Origin: a virus
Virus record (IMG/VR): IMGVR_UViG_3300024348_000066
Location: 1 to 49,396 of that record
Direction: 5' to 3' (one strand)
DNA: 49,396 bases
Shown here: piece by piece, positions 14,256-22,683 of the stretch
Layout of the letters: each line of letters starts with the position of its first letter
Position numbering within the stretch: position 1 is the first letter of the stretch
Position numbers and translations under genes: made by a program
The notes under the pieces: generated by a model
What the model was told of the DNA's origin: nothing
The model's database searches: none
Seen by the model: only the letters and a program-made list of their open reading frames with translations

Positions 14256-14271
14256 ATTAAGATATTCGAAA

Positions 14272-16605
14272 CTAAGAAATTTTTGTTGTAATAAAATCCA
14301 CAGACGAAACATTCTCCTCTTTTTTAATCATAATGATGTTATCCGACCAATTACGTATTAAAGAATTATGTGATATAACAAGTATATGGTCAAAATAATT
14401 TTTAATCTTTTTAAAGAACTCACCTACCATTTCAAGGTTCTCATCTGCAATCTTACCAAACACTTCATCCATTACAACTATATTGGGCTTAGGTAATGAC
14501 GATATCTTTGTTAATACACTACGAAGTGCTAATGAAGATATGGTTCTTTCATAACCAGACCCCGCATTAAGGGGTTTAACAATACGGGTCTCAGTATCTA
14601 TCATAATAAATTCAACCTCGTTCTTATCGTTTATATTCATCTCTAAAATGAAATGACAACTATCAACTAACAAACGATATAACTCCTGATTAATTAATGG
14701 AATCATATTTTTAAGGATAATTTTGGATATACCGTTTTTACCATATACGGTTAAGTATATTTTAAACACAGCGGATAATTCTTCCTCAGCTGTAATCTTT
14801 TTAATTAATTCTTCATTAATACCAATCTTCTCATTCATGTTAGTAATGTTATTGGTATGTTTTTCTATGTTCGTATTTGTTTGTCTAATGTCTCCGTTAG
14901 CGGTTTCAATTTTAGTTTTAAGTGCAATTACTTCCGCATCAATCTTTTGATTCTCCTCAAGTTTCTTTTTATTACTTTCGTAATTATCTAATCTTTTTTG
15001 TTTACCATCAATCTCCAATTGTTTTTGTTCAACCTCTAACTCATATCTTTCTTTACGAAGTTTATTTCTTTCGTAATTTTCAAATTCAGTTTTTAATTTA
15101 TCAAACCCTTCAGATTGTTCCTTTAATAAATCAAATTGATTTTGATTTAATTCCATCTCTTTAATGATGTCTTCAATTTCCTTTTTAATTTTTTCAATTT
15201 CATCCGTATGATCTACTTCATCTAATGCTCTATTACAAGTAGGACAAACTGTTCCTTCTTCAAATTGTTTAATTAGTTTTTCTCTTTGAGTCTTTTCATG
15301 TTTGGATACAACATCAATTCCTTGTAGATTCGCCATTTCACCTCTTAACTCTTTGTGTTGGTCTTCGTCGTAGAATTGAGATGGTTCTATTACATTAACT
15401 CCGTCGGCGTTTGTTTGACTTACATTTTTTTGAGTTAATAAAAAAGTAACTTCTCTTTGTAATAAAACTGGATTGGTATTAATAAGTTCCCTATCTACGT
15501 CGTTGTTTCTTTTTAAAAATACTTCGTCTCTTTTCTTTTCTAACTTTGTTAATTCTTTTTCAAATTTACCTAACTCTTTTGTTAATTTAACAATCTCACT
15601 TTCAGAATTGGTAATACTTTCTTTATGTGTTTCATTATCAGATTCTAAACTAACTTTGTTATATGTGTTGGATACTAATTTCTTAGACCAATCATTATAC
15701 ATCTCTTTAGCAATTTCTTCCTTTGCTTTAAGACTTTCTAATCCCATGAACTTTGTTAATATCTGTCCACGAGCAGTTGGTTTAGATTCGATAAGTTCTT
15801 CTAAGTTATAACCGGTCGTTAAAATAGTTGATAAGAAATCTTCTTGTGTTCCGATTGCTGAAGATATAAATGCTTCCGTTTCTCTTCTTTGTTCTCCGGA
15901 TAAATTTACAATAGATCCATCTTCAGCTTTTTTAAAAAATTCTAAGTCATTCTTAACCGTGTACTCACCTGACTTACTCATCTTACGAGATGTCTTTCTC
16001 TCAATTACATAATCATCTCCATCAATTGTAATCTCACCACGAACACTTACATCATTCTTATCGGTAAATCTATTAAAGATTTCTCCGTTAGTTTTTGTTT
16101 TAGTTGTTGTGTTGAAGAATAAGAACATTAAAAGATCTACTGATGATGTGGACTTACCACCAAAATTCTTTGGTGTGGATTCAATTACCGTAATACCGTC
16201 CAACCCAGTAAAATCAATAACGTTATTATCTCCGAATGATAGAAAATTAGAAAACTCCACTTTCCTAATATACCATTTATTATATCTAACTTTGTTTTCA
16301 TTTAATTTATCTATTTGGGAATTTACTTTATTATCTAATCTTTCCATTAACTCCTCCTTAATGATTATTTCATTGTCGGAAAGAAAATCCTTCATCAATT
16401 TCTTTTGGTATTGATGATCTAAGATGTTATCAGATGCTTCTAAAGACTCTAAACGTGTTTGATTAACATTAGTTAAAGTCTTAGTAATTACCTGAACGGT
16501 CTTCGCATTATACTTTTTCTCAAAATAAGATTTTACCCTTCTGATTTTCTCAGGGGTGAAATTCTCAGGTACATCTTCCCAAGTTACTTTTATAAAAGGA
16601 TTCAT
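14272..16605 (-). CDS. 46: Recombination nuclease ATPase subunit, gp46/SbcC/Rad50-like
   Basis: A 777-residue SMC-like ATPase, partner of the Mre11-type nuclease gp47. After an N-terminal extension of about 110 residues not found in T4 gp46 (560 aa), the core begins 'IRKVEFSNFLSFGDNNVIDF'. Walker A is the variant 'STPKNFGGKSTSS' near 143-155. Long coiled-coil arms surround a zinc hook 'GTVCPTCNRAL' near residue 455. The ABC signature lies in 'LNAGSGYERTISSLALR', and Walker B 'NIVVMDEVFG' is near 708. Together with gp47 it should process DNA ends for recombination-dependent replication and break down host DNA. The ATG overlaps the stop of the methylase gene upstream (ATGA), and the gp47 gene is about 3.4 kb upstream, the pair being separated by a restriction-modification-like insertion. 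Confidence 0.93.
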   Translation of the reverse strand: MNPFIKVTWEDVPENFTPEKIRRVKSYFEKKYNAKTVQVITKTLTNVNQTRLESLEASDNILDHQYQKKLMKDFLSDNEIIIKEELMERLDNKVNSQIDKLNENKVRYNKWYIRKVEFSNFLSFGDNNVIDFTGLDGITVIESTPKNFGGKSTSSVDLLMFLFFNTTTKTKTNGEIFNRFTDKNDVSVRGEITIDGDDYVIERKTSRKMSKSGEYTVKNDLEFFKKAEDGSIVNLSGEQRRETEAFISSAIGTQEDFLSTILTTGYNLEELIESKPTARGQILTKFMGLESLKAKEEIAKEMYNDWSKKLVSNTYNKVSLESDNETHKESITNSESEIVKLTKELGKFEKELTKLEKKRDEVFLKRNNDVDRELINTNPVLLQREVTFLLTQKNVSQTNADGVNVIEPSQFYDEDQHKELRGEMANLQGIDVVSKHEKTQREKLIKQFEEGTVCPTCNRALDEVDHTDEIEKIKKEIEDIIKEMELNQNQFDLLKEQSEGFDKLKTEFENYERNKLRKERYELEVEQKQLEIDGKQKRLDNYESNKKKLEENQKIDAEVIALKTKIETANGDIRQTNTNIEKHTNNITNMNEKIGINEELIKKITAEEELSAVFKIYLTVYGKNGISKIILKNMIPLINQELYRLLVDSCHFILEMNINDKNEVEFIMIDTETRIVKPLNAGSGYERTISSLALRSVLTKISSLPKPNIVVMDEVFGKIADENLEMVGEFFKKIKNYFDHILVISHNSLIRNWSDNIIMIKKEENVSSVDFITTKIS

Positions 16606-17696
16606 TCTTTTTCTTCTAATATTTGTGCAATTATATTATAAGCCAAATCAAATGATATTCTTTTTCTTGAATAGTTTTTTGACGACTCTCTGTAGTTTGT
16701 TAAAAATAAACTATTATATTTTGTTCGATAACTTTCAATTTTTTCATTAAATTTATCTACAATATATTGCTCATCTTCAAATGGTATGTTTGTTATAATA
16801 GTACAAAAAACTCTATCAGTATCTTTACCATAAAAATGATTTGTGTTTATTTCCAAACCTATTTTGTTATCATCAGTTCCTCCGTCCATTGCTCTCAAAA
16901 ATAAATTAGATGTTGGTGTTTTATTTTTTTCAATATTACTAACTGCTAATAATCTACCAATTTTATATTTACTTCTAACTGTTACGTAAATTTCTCCACC
17001 AATTCTATATTCGTGTTCTTCTAAAACACAAAATTTAACATTTTTCTTTTCGGGAAATATTGTGATAGGTAATAAACAAGAATTTCCTCTTTCAAATTGA
17101 AATGAACAAACAGTATATCCTGTATCTTTAAAAACTTTTTCTTCAAAAATATTAATCTTTGTTATTTTATATTTTGAAAAAAATAATCTTCTTACTCCAC
17201 CGTCTCTATCTTCACCAGATAAAAAATTTAATGGGACAATTATAATACCACCTCTAACATCACCAACAACTATTGATTTGATAAATGCTTTATAAAGATC
17301 GTCCACTTTCCATAGATCATAAACTTTCCTATCCTTTGTTTTATTTTTTGCAAGGTAGGGTGGATTTGTAATAACAAATTTATCTTTATAATCAGGTGGA
17401 GTTAATAAAGTATCTTGGTGGATACACTCTATTTTAGGATCAATATCATACTTTTCAACAGGTTTACTACCAATCCAATTTAATAAATCTCCCTGTCCAA
17501 CAAATGGTTCAATAATATTAGAGTTATCAGGAATAGTAAAACCATCTAAAATATAATCGTAATTAGTGGTATAAAATTGTCCAAACTTTTTTTGGACTTT
17601 TTTCTTTTCTAATTTAATTAATCTATTTTTTTCTCGTTCAATTTTCCTAAGTTCTTCTTTTTTTTTCTTTTCCTCTTCTGTTAATTTCTTACCCAT
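16602..17696 (-). CDS. Gamma-class DNA adenine-N6 methyltransferase (type II-like)
   Basis: A 364-residue adenine methylase. A Lys-rich helix (1-37) precedes 'KKFGQFYTTNYDYILDGF', the motif-X region of Eco57I/MunI-type enzymes. SAM motif I is 'IIEPFVGQGDLLNW' (61-74), and 'EKYDIDPK' is motif II. Catalytic motif IV is 'NPPY' (111-114), followed by 'GGIIIVPLNFLSG'. The order X-I-IV-target domain is that of gamma-class N6 methylases. The gene overlaps the 3' end of the 251-residue gene upstream by 8 bases, and that protein has restriction-enzyme-like features, so this is probably the protecting half of a type II pair. Both genes are more AT-rich and more Asn/Ile/Lys-rich than gp46/gp47 around them, a sign of later acquisition. 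The target site is unknown. Confidence 0.88.
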   Translation of the reverse strand: MGKKLTEEEKKKKEELRKIEREKNRLIKLEKKKVQKKFGQFYTTNYDYILDGFTIPDNSNIIEPFVGQGDLLNWIGSKPVEKYDIDPKIECIHQDTLLTPPDYKDKFVITNPPYLAKNKTKDRKVYDLWKVDDLYKAFIKSIVVGDVRGGIIIVPLNFLSGEDRDGGVRRLFFSKYKITKINIFEEKVFKDTGYTVCSFQFERGNSCLLPITIFPEKKNVKFCVLEEHEYRIGGEIYVTVRSKYKIGRLLAVSNIEKNKTPTSNLFLRAMDGGTDDNKIGLEINTNHFYGKDTDRVFCTIITNIPFEDEQYIVDKFNEKIESYRTKYNSLFLTNYRESSKNYSRKRISFDLAYNIIAQILEEKE

Positions 17697-18444
17697 TTAT
17701 ATTGTTATTATTCAAATATTTTTCTATATCTTCCATGATATGTAATGAATCTGTAATTATTACTTGTTTATTTTTATTTTCCATTTTTAATAAATGTATT
17801 TTAGTTTGTTCATTTTTTAATGGTGTGTGATAATAACTACCATCTAATACTACAATAAGTAAATGTTTATCGTGATATACATCCACACCATTTAAAATTG
17901 CATCATTTTGTTGATTATCCTGTCCTCCTCCAGATGTGTATTCACCACAACCATAATTATGTGTTAATTTATGTATACCAAAATAATCAATACCTTTATA
18001 TGTAATTTTTGTATCTAAAGATTTTAATTTATTCTTTTTTATTCCTTTCTCAATATAACCATCGTGGTTAATTCTATAACTATTATCTCCACTTTTAGGT
18101 AAAATTTTTAATATAATTTCTCCGTTAGTTGATTCTTCAATAAATTTCTTTTGGAGTTTTTCCGATTTACCTTGTCTTGTTACTGATTTTAAAAATAATG
18201 ATCTAACAATAATACAATCAATAGCTTTATTTATCAAATCATCGACATCGTAATTTGATAATTGGGGACTTTTTTTTATATGAGATTTAATTTTAAATTT
18301 TAAATCTTTTACATTTTTATTATTAATACCGAGTTTAGACTCTAATGCCGTTTTAATAAATTCTTTTTCATTAATCAAAACTTGTTCATTAAAATCATTT
18401 TCAATAAAATCATAAAATTTTTGCATATTTTTCCTTATTTTCAT
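17689..18444 (-). CDS. Putative type II restriction endonuclease
   Basis: A 251-residue protein without a certain family match. Residues 1-110 are helical. The central part, 'YKGIDYFGIHKLTHNYGCGE' then 'YTSGGGQDNQQNDAIL' (149-184), followed by 'HLLIVVLDGSYYH' (194-206), resembles the catalytic region of several type II restriction enzymes, in which a 'GG.QDNq..da' segment precedes a beta strand ending in Asp-Gly. A last strand 'NKQVIITDSLHIMEDIEKYL' follows. The 8-base overlap with a type II-like methylase and similarly low GC support a restriction-modification pair. Against this, a canonical PD-(D/E)XK triad is not evident, and an orphan methylase accessory protein is possible. The protein is highly enriched in Asn and Lys and ends 'NNNNING'. 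Confidence 0.5.
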   Translation of the reverse strand: MKIRKNMQKFYDFIENDFNEQVLINEKEFIKTALESKLGINNKNVKDLKFKIKSHIKKSPQLSNYDVDDLINKAIDCIIVRSLFLKSVTRQGKSEKLQKKFIEESTNGEIILKILPKSGDNSYRINHDGYIEKGIKKNKLKSLDTKITYKGIDYFGIHKLTHNYGCGEYTSGGGQDNQQNDAILNGVDVYHDKHLLIVVLDGSYYHTPLKNEQTKIHLLKMENKNKQVIITDSLHIMEDIEKYLNNNNING

Positions 18445-18449
18445 TATTT

Positions 18450-18764
18450 TTATTTAATTCTACTTTCTTCAAAGAATTCGGTTATGGAATTAATAATCCA
18501 GATAGAACCTGAGGTAAAAACAGCGTCAGCAAATAGATTCCAAAATAAATTTGTTTGGAAATAGTGATTACATAAACCACCTAATGCAAGTGACATTACC
18601 CAACCTATGTGAAATCCTAAACATAGGGGACATGTCATAAGTTTATAAAAGAAAGAAGATTTAGTTTTTACCCATTCTCTCAAGTCTTCAAAGATTGTCG
18701 ACCAAGAAATTATACACATACAACCATATGCTGCAAGTACCCAAAATAACATTATCATAATCAT
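18450..18764 (-). CDS. Membrane protein with CPLCLGFH motif (DUF1360-like)
   Basis: A 104-residue membrane protein with segments at about residues 2-22 ('MLFWVLAAYGCMCIISWSTI'), 47-64 ('GFHIGWVMSLALGGL') and 75-93 ('LFADAVFTSGSIWIINSI'). Between the first and second lies 'KLMTCPLCLGFHIGW', a CxxC-type motif that recurs in small phage and bacterial membrane proteins of the DUF1360 kind, whose function is unknown. It lies 5 bases upstream of the putative restriction enzyme gene and directly after a hairpin that ends the 183-residue gene, so it may head the restriction-modification unit. Confidence 0.7.
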   Translation of the reverse strand: MIMIMLFWVLAAYGCMCIISWSTIFEDLREWVKTKSSFFYKLMTCPLCLGFHIGWVMSLALGGLCNHYFQTNLFWNLFADAVFTSGSIWIINSITEFFEESRIK

Positions 18765-18789
18765 TAAATTTTTTATTATTATAAATTAA

Positions 18790-18825
18790 AATAACCCCCA
18801 TATTAATTAAAATACAGGGGTTATT
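18790..18825 (-). terminator. Hairpin terminator after the 183-aa gene
   Basis: Nine-base inverted repeat AATAACCCC / GGGGTTATT with an 18-base AT-rich loop, 5 bases downstream of the stop at 18831 and followed on the minus strand by TTT-rich sequence. The loop is long, so strength is uncertain. Confidence 0.5.
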
Positions 18826-18830
18826 CTATA

Positions 18831-19382
18831 TTAAAAGTTAGTATCTAAAATGTACACTCCGTTTATTAAGTTGTACACTTCTACATCTTCTCTTTTAAAT
18901 GATCTCCATTCTTCAGGTTCACCTGTGGTAATCCATTTGGTTTGGAAATTTGCAACATGACATTTAGCGGGATTTGCAAATGTTTCAGGTCTAATTAAAA
19001 TAACCTGAGAAAAATCCACATTAGTTCTAATGTAAATATTTTTATCCCATCCTTGATTTTTTTCGGGATTCCAATATTTGGACTTCCTCCACCAAGGGAT
19101 GTTTACGGTTTTAAAACCTAAACCGCTTTTGTTATTAAGACCCTTGTTTTCATCTGAGAAAAAATCACCAGTCCAATTTTTGGAATGTTCGATTTCTATT
19201 CCCCAAATAGGGTCTTCTTTGTACAATAAATCAATACCGTACTTATTTGGATTTGCAATCATTTCAAGTTCTAATGTTTCCATTGAGAATTTAATTATTG
19301 CATTTCTTGATGAGGAATCATCGAAACCTCCCGTGTTGTAGACTCTTGGTCTACCTGTAGCCATTGTTGACATAAGATTCAT
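18831..19382 (-). CDS. Hypothetical protein, 183 aa, possible nuclease fold
   Basis: Not recognised with confidence. The segment 'KYGIDLLYKEDPIWGIEIEH' then 'SKNWTGDFF' and 'FKTVNIPWWRKSKYW' has the rhythm of a restriction-like core: an Asp in a strand, about a dozen residues later an E-x-E strand, then a strand with basic and aromatic residues. The third position has His/Ser-Lys rather than a clean E-x-K, so this is a hint only. Other visible features are 'NIYIRTNVDFSQVILIRPET' (two strands) and a C-terminal 'VEVYNLINGVYILDTNF'. Starts at 19382, 19373 and 19364 are all possible. It is a single-gene unit with an 87-base spacer upstream and a hairpin after it. Confidence 0.6.
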   Translation of the reverse strand: MNLMSTMATGRPRVYNTGGFDDSSSRNAIIKFSMETLELEMIANPNKYGIDLLYKEDPIWGIEIEHSKNWTGDFFSDENKGLNNKSGLGFKTVNIPWWRKSKYWNPEKNQGWDKNIYIRTNVDFSQVILIRPETFANPAKCHVANFQTKWITTGEPEEWRSFKREDVEVYNLINGVYILDTNF

Positions 19383-19469
19383 TTTTTTATATCATTTATT
19401 TATCATTTCTGATTATAATAAAGTATAAATAAATTATCTCGTAAAAAAAAGTAAGTTGCCGGAAATGTT
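19383..19469. promoter_or_regulatory. Spacer with TATTTATA box upstream of the 183-aa gene
   Basis: An 87-base AT-rich spacer. The minus strand contains TATTTATA at 19431-19424, 41 bases upstream of the start, followed by ATAATC-rich sequence. No hairpin or TAnnTTTG element was seen. Confidence 0.3.
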
Positions 19470-20003
19470 TTATTCATCATACAGTGATCCTAAGTCACTA
19501 TTTTTAAGGTATCTACCTTTACCTAAACCACTTAAAGATTTGGTTATTTTATCTAAATCAGATTTTAATTTTTCATTCTCCTTCATCAACTTTTCTATCT
19601 CTTCGTTGTTGGTTATCTCTTTAATAACTTCCACAATTTTTTCAACAGGAACCTCTTTAATGACTTCCTTTGTAACGGTCTTAGTCTTACCCTTCTTTTC
19701 AACTACAACCTCTTTAATGACCTCTATTGGTACCTCTATTCTTACTTCCTTAATTACCTCTTTAATAACTTCAATAGGTACCTCTACAATTTTTTCAACT
19801 TCAACAATCACTTCCTTTATGATCTCTTTGGTAACTTCAACTATTTCTTTAGTTCTATTACCATTTGGTGTCTCACCGTACTTTAACAAAGAAAACCCTC
19901 TATTGAAGGTTTCTTGTGCTAACTTATCTACATTATCTATTTTGTTTAATTCACAATATTGAATAAACTCATTATCCAAGATTAACGTGCTCTTCGGTTT
20001 CAT
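19470..20003 (-). CDS. Coiled-coil protein with V-I-K-E-V repeats, 177 aa
   Basis: Residues 1-50 form a small globular head ('LILDNEFIQYCELNKIDNVD', 'AQETFNRGFSLLKYGETPNG'). Residues 55-145 are a regular repeat of the type 'VEVPIEVIKEVIKEVRIEVP', alternating V/I with E/K, forming either an extended beta stalk or a long helix. A final heptad coiled coil follows ('EIEKLMKENEKLKSDLDKI'). Similar repeats occur in phage proteins of unknown role. The start overlaps gp47's 3' end by 32 bases, so it is co-translated with the recombination nuclease. The repeat DNA is itself degenerate at about 12-15 bases per unit and could vary in length. Confidence 0.7.
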   Translation of the reverse strand: MKPKSTLILDNEFIQYCELNKIDNVDKLAQETFNRGFSLLKYGETPNGNRTKEIVEVTKEIIKEVIVEVEKIVEVPIEVIKEVIKEVRIEVPIEVIKEVVVEKKGKTKTVTKEVIKEVPVEKIVEVIKEITNNEEIEKLMKENEKLKSDLDKITKSLSGLGKGRYLKNSDLGSLYDE

Positions 20004-20796
20004 TTTCTATGTCTTTGATATCGTTTATTCTAAAGTGTAGGAACGGTTGTGCATTTTCTAAATCGTGAAATTCATATTCATTAGATTCTACATCATATAC
20101 TCCATACCCATGGTGTTTAACTGTCTCTCCAAAGTTTTGTTGTATTAAACTTCCAACCATAATTGCATGACCTCCATTCGGTAATGTGAATTGTTGTCTC
20201 TTGTGAATATCACCACATAACAATAAATCCAAATCAACAAAGTTTAATTGATCATATGCGTCTTCAAACTCATAACCTAAGTCAGTTGATAAACCCATAA
20301 TCGGTCCATGGAACAGTCCAACCGTTAATAAACCTTCTTGTTTTGTAAATTCAGGTCTTACGTTGTGTTGATATAATGAATAAACAACCCATTGAACGCT
20401 ACCATCGGTATCAACATAATCACCACTATCTTTTAGGTATGTGATGTGTTGATTGTCTAATAATTGAACGACTGGTGTTATACTATCCATACGTTGTGTA
20501 TTATTCTCCAAGAAGTCGTGATTACCTGGTATGATTACAACCTTACCAAAACGAGTTAACTCTTTTAAAAACCAACTCGTTAATAGTAATTGTTCATTTG
20601 AAATATTAATTTTTTGATGTGCGATATCACCCGCAACAACAATTCTAATTTCGTTATGTGATATATTTTCATCTGCCCATTCTAAAAATTTTACACTTAA
20701 TTCATTTAATAATATTTCGAATTGTTCTTTGTACAAATCATGCATTTGAATTGTACGAATATGTAAATCAGCAATATGAATTATCTTTTTGACCAT
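19972..20796 (-). CDS. 47: Recombination nuclease subunit, gp47/SbcD/Mre11-like
   Basis: A 274-residue metallophosphoesterase nuclease with all family motifs in order: motif I 'HIADLHIR' (Asp10, His12), motif II 'VVAGDIAH' (56-57), motif III 'IIPGNHDFL' (91-94), His163 in 'GLFHGP', and motif V 'LLCGDIHKRQ' (195-201). It lacks the longer C-terminal capping region of bacterial SbcD, as in T4 gp47 (339 aa), and is even shorter. It should form a complex with the gp46-like ATPase to resect DNA ends, feeding recombination and host DNA degradation. The start overlaps the end of the PD-(D/E)XK nuclease gene by 16 bases. gp46 and gp47 are not adjacent here, unlike T4: five genes, including the restriction-modification pair, lie between. 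Confidence 0.93.
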   Translation of the reverse strand: MVKKIIHIADLHIRTIQMHDLYKEQFEILLNELSVKFLEWADENISHNEIRIVVAGDIAHQKINISNEQLLLTSWFLKELTRFGKVVIIPGNHDFLENNTQRMDSITPVVQLLDNQHITYLKDSGDYVDTDGSVQWVVYSLYQHNVRPEFTKQEGLLTVGLFHGPIMGLSTDLGYEFEDAYDQLNFVDLDLLLCGDIHKRQQFTLPNGGHAIMVGSLIQQNFGETVKHHGYGVYDVESNEYEFHDLENAQPFLHFRINDIKDIENETEEHVNLG

Positions 20797-21650
20797 CTTG
20801 AAATATATTTTGATAAATCCATTTGTAGGATTGCATTGTTAATTTGGTGTGGGACTTTATATTCAACAAATGTTGCGTCGTCTTTTAATAATACAACTAC
20901 ATTACCTAATAATTTAGTATCGTTATATTTTGTTCCTTCCAACATCTTACGCAACAATCGACCATATAATGGTAATTGTAAATAATAATGACCTAAAGCA
21001 TTATCATGATAATTGTTAAATGGTGGATATAATCTACCCGTGTAATGATGAACTTCAAAGTTCTTTGGTTGGTTTGTTTTCCAATCTGTAATAACAAATC
21101 CAAATCCATCCTTCTCTTTGTTTTGCATTAACCATACTTTATCTGGTTGTCCTGTGTATTGTTCAGTTGGGTCTCCTAATACAATTTCTGTATCCAACAA
21201 GACTCCACCACGTTCTAACATTAAATCAAGAAATTGTTTTCCTGCAATAATCATGTTATCACTCTTACGTTGTTGTTCTTCATTAATTTCAAATATTGGT
21301 TGTCTAACTTCTTTGTAGTTATCGAAACGACCAATTAATTCAGATTCTAATTCAAAGTGAACACGGCTACCCATATTAGTTGATAAATCACCAGCTTGTT
21401 TCCATTCGGCAAGTAATTGTGCTTGACCTTCAGGATCTCCTTTAGACATCTTAAGTGCCATACCATCAGCGTCAAATGGTTTATGAAATTTCTTTACAAT
21501 TTTTGATACTGATGGAAAGTTCTTTTTAATTTCACCATCAACATCTTTCATATAGTAGATATGTTCTTCTTCTATAAATGTTAATTCTAATTCTTGTCTT
21601 CTTTTTTCTAATAAGTCATTTATCTCTAATGAGATATCTTTTAAATTCAT
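20781..21650 (-). CDS. PD-(D/E)XK superfamily nuclease (RecB/Cas4-like)
   Basis: A 289-residue nuclease. Key motifs are 'PSVSKIVKKF' near residue 46, 'GSRVHFELESEL' near 94 (His and Glu of motif I), 'YTGQPDKVWLM' (Asp of the PD motif), 'FVITDWKTNQP' (D-x-K, catalytic Asp and Lys) and 'HYYLQLPLYGRLL' (conserved Gln-x-x-x-Tyr). This is the standard motif set of RecB-family exonucleases and Cas4-like proteins. Position between primase and gp47 indicates a role in replication or recombination end processing, for example in place of the T4 exonucleases or lambda Exo. No Cys cluster for an iron-sulfur centre is seen. It overlaps gp47 by 16 bases and starts 1 base after the primase stop. Confidence 0.9.
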   Translation of the reverse strand: MNLKDISLEINDLLEKRRQELELTFIEEEHIYYMKDVDGEIKKNFPSVSKIVKKFHKPFDADGMALKMSKGDPEGQAQLLAEWKQAGDLSTNMGSRVHFELESELIGRFDNYKEVRQPIFEINEEQQRKSDNMIIAGKQFLDLMLERGGVLLDTEIVLGDPTEQYTGQPDKVWLMQNKEKDGFGFVITDWKTNQPKNFEVHHYTGRLYPPFNNYHDNALGHYYLQLPLYGRLLRKMLEGTKYNDTKLLGNVVVLLKDDATFVEYKVPHQINNAILQMDLSKYISRWSKR

Positions 21651-21651
21651 T

Positions 21652-22593
21652 CTAATCTATTTGTTTCATTTTATATTCACTTAAGTTCCCTTGTAAATCG
21701 GCAATATCTTTATCCCCTTCTAATTTAATACTCCACACTTTCCCCATTAGTTTTCCACAATTCAATCTATGGTATAATCTCTCTTGGTCATTCCACGCAT
21801 CAGGATCTAGTACTATAACTATTTTTTTTGCATTATTGTAGAGTTTCATAAATAAATGTTCGCTCATAAACTTTCCCAACATTGGAATTGCATTAGGAAT
21901 AAAGATGCTATCAAACGCACCTTCCACAATGTATATTGGTTCGTCCCAATTAATCAAATGTTCGTTGAAAATAATTGTTTCCTTTTGTGCTTCGGGGTTC
22001 ATGTATTTTCTCTTTGTCTTTTGTAAATAAGAACGAGCAATAAAATAAGTTAATCTTCTATTCTCATCATATGACGGAATAATAATTCTACTCTCATATG
22101 GTCCACTATAACAAAATCCAATGTTATATATCTGCAACATCAAATCAGTGATGTTTCTCTTTTTAATGTAATTGTATGCCTGCTTGTATTGTGGGGTCAT
22201 CTTTAAACCCATACTAGCATCTTTAAATGGAATAAACTCTTTAGGTAATTTTACAGGTTTGTATGTTCTTGCAGCAATCTCCTCATCATCTTCAGGTTTT
22301 AATAAAAGATATTTCTTTAATTGTTTTGGATTACCAAACTTCTTAATTAACTTATAGATTGATCCGTGGGTATTATGTGTCTCAGCACATACCCAACATT
22401 TATAAACACCATATTTGTAATTGATTTCAAGGTTTCCCTTACCGTCTCCTTTATCTAATCCTTTAATTTCATGTGAACACACAGGACAATCAAAGGACAC
22501 TTGGTACCTATAATCATTATGATTTTTATAGTCACCAAATATATCTTCTAAAATATCAAATACGGCAGAATAGTCTACTTCTTGGGTGTTCAT
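21652..22593 (-). CDS. dnaG: DnaG-type DNA primase
   Basis: A 313-residue primase with start ATG at 22593 (MNTQEVDYSAVF); the frame stays open for 24 more codons upstream through the hairpin region, but those residues (MVGGSRRGVRLPFFF...) are clearly non-coding. The N-terminal zinc finger is 'FDCPVCSHEI' and 'YKCWVCAETHN' (Cys36, Cys39, Cys66, Cys69). The catalytic TOPRIM core has 'IYIVEGAFDSI' (Glu) and 'IVIVLDPDAW' (Asp-x-Asp). It is shorter than bacterial DnaG (about 600 aa) and lacks the helicase-binding domain, as in T4 gp61 (342 aa). It would make RNA primers for the DnaB-like helicase encoded at the right edge. It is preceded by a structured leader with two hairpins. Confidence 0.9.
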   Translation of the reverse strand: MNTQEVDYSAVFDILEDIFGDYKNHNDYRYQVSFDCPVCSHEIKGLDKGDGKGNLEINYKYGVYKCWVCAETHNTHGSIYKLIKKFGNPKQLKKYLLLKPEDDEEIAARTYKPVKLPKEFIPFKDASMGLKMTPQYKQAYNYIKKRNITDLMLQIYNIGFCYSGPYESRIIIPSYDENRRLTYFIARSYLQKTKRKYMNPEAQKETIIFNEHLINWDEPIYIVEGAFDSIFIPNAIPMLGKFMSEHLFMKLYNNAKKIVIVLDPDAWNDQERLYHRLNCGKLMGKVWSIKLEGDKDIADLQGNLSEYKMKQID

Positions 22594-22630
22594 GATTATA
22601 ATATAATAAAAAAGTATGATAAAAAAAAAT

Positions 22631-22656
22631 GGGAGCCGGACACCACGCCGACTCCC
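22631..22656 (-). terminator. Rho-independent terminator between ruvC and primase
   Basis: A 9-base GC-rich stem (GGGAGTCGG / CCGGCTCCC, one G-U) with an 8-base loop, followed on the minus strand by A and nine T. It ends transcripts of the ruvC-like gene, or acts as an attenuator for the primase gene starting 38 bases further on. The most convincing terminator in the window. Confidence 0.85.
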
Positions 22657-22665
22657 TCCAACCAA

Positions 22666-22683
22666 ACTTGTATTTCTACAAGT
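22666..22683 (-). other. Second perfect hairpin upstream of the terminator
   Basis: A perfect 7-base inverted repeat ACTTGTA / TACAAGT around a 4-base loop, 9 bases before the terminator stem. Two tandem stems in an otherwise AT-rich spacer suggest a folded RNA element rather than a lone terminator. Confidence 0.55.

Noticed and set aside
22594-22665. Longer primase start at 22665
   Set aside because: The extra 24 residues would be encoded by the terminator stem and poly-T tract; ATG at 22593 fits the family start.
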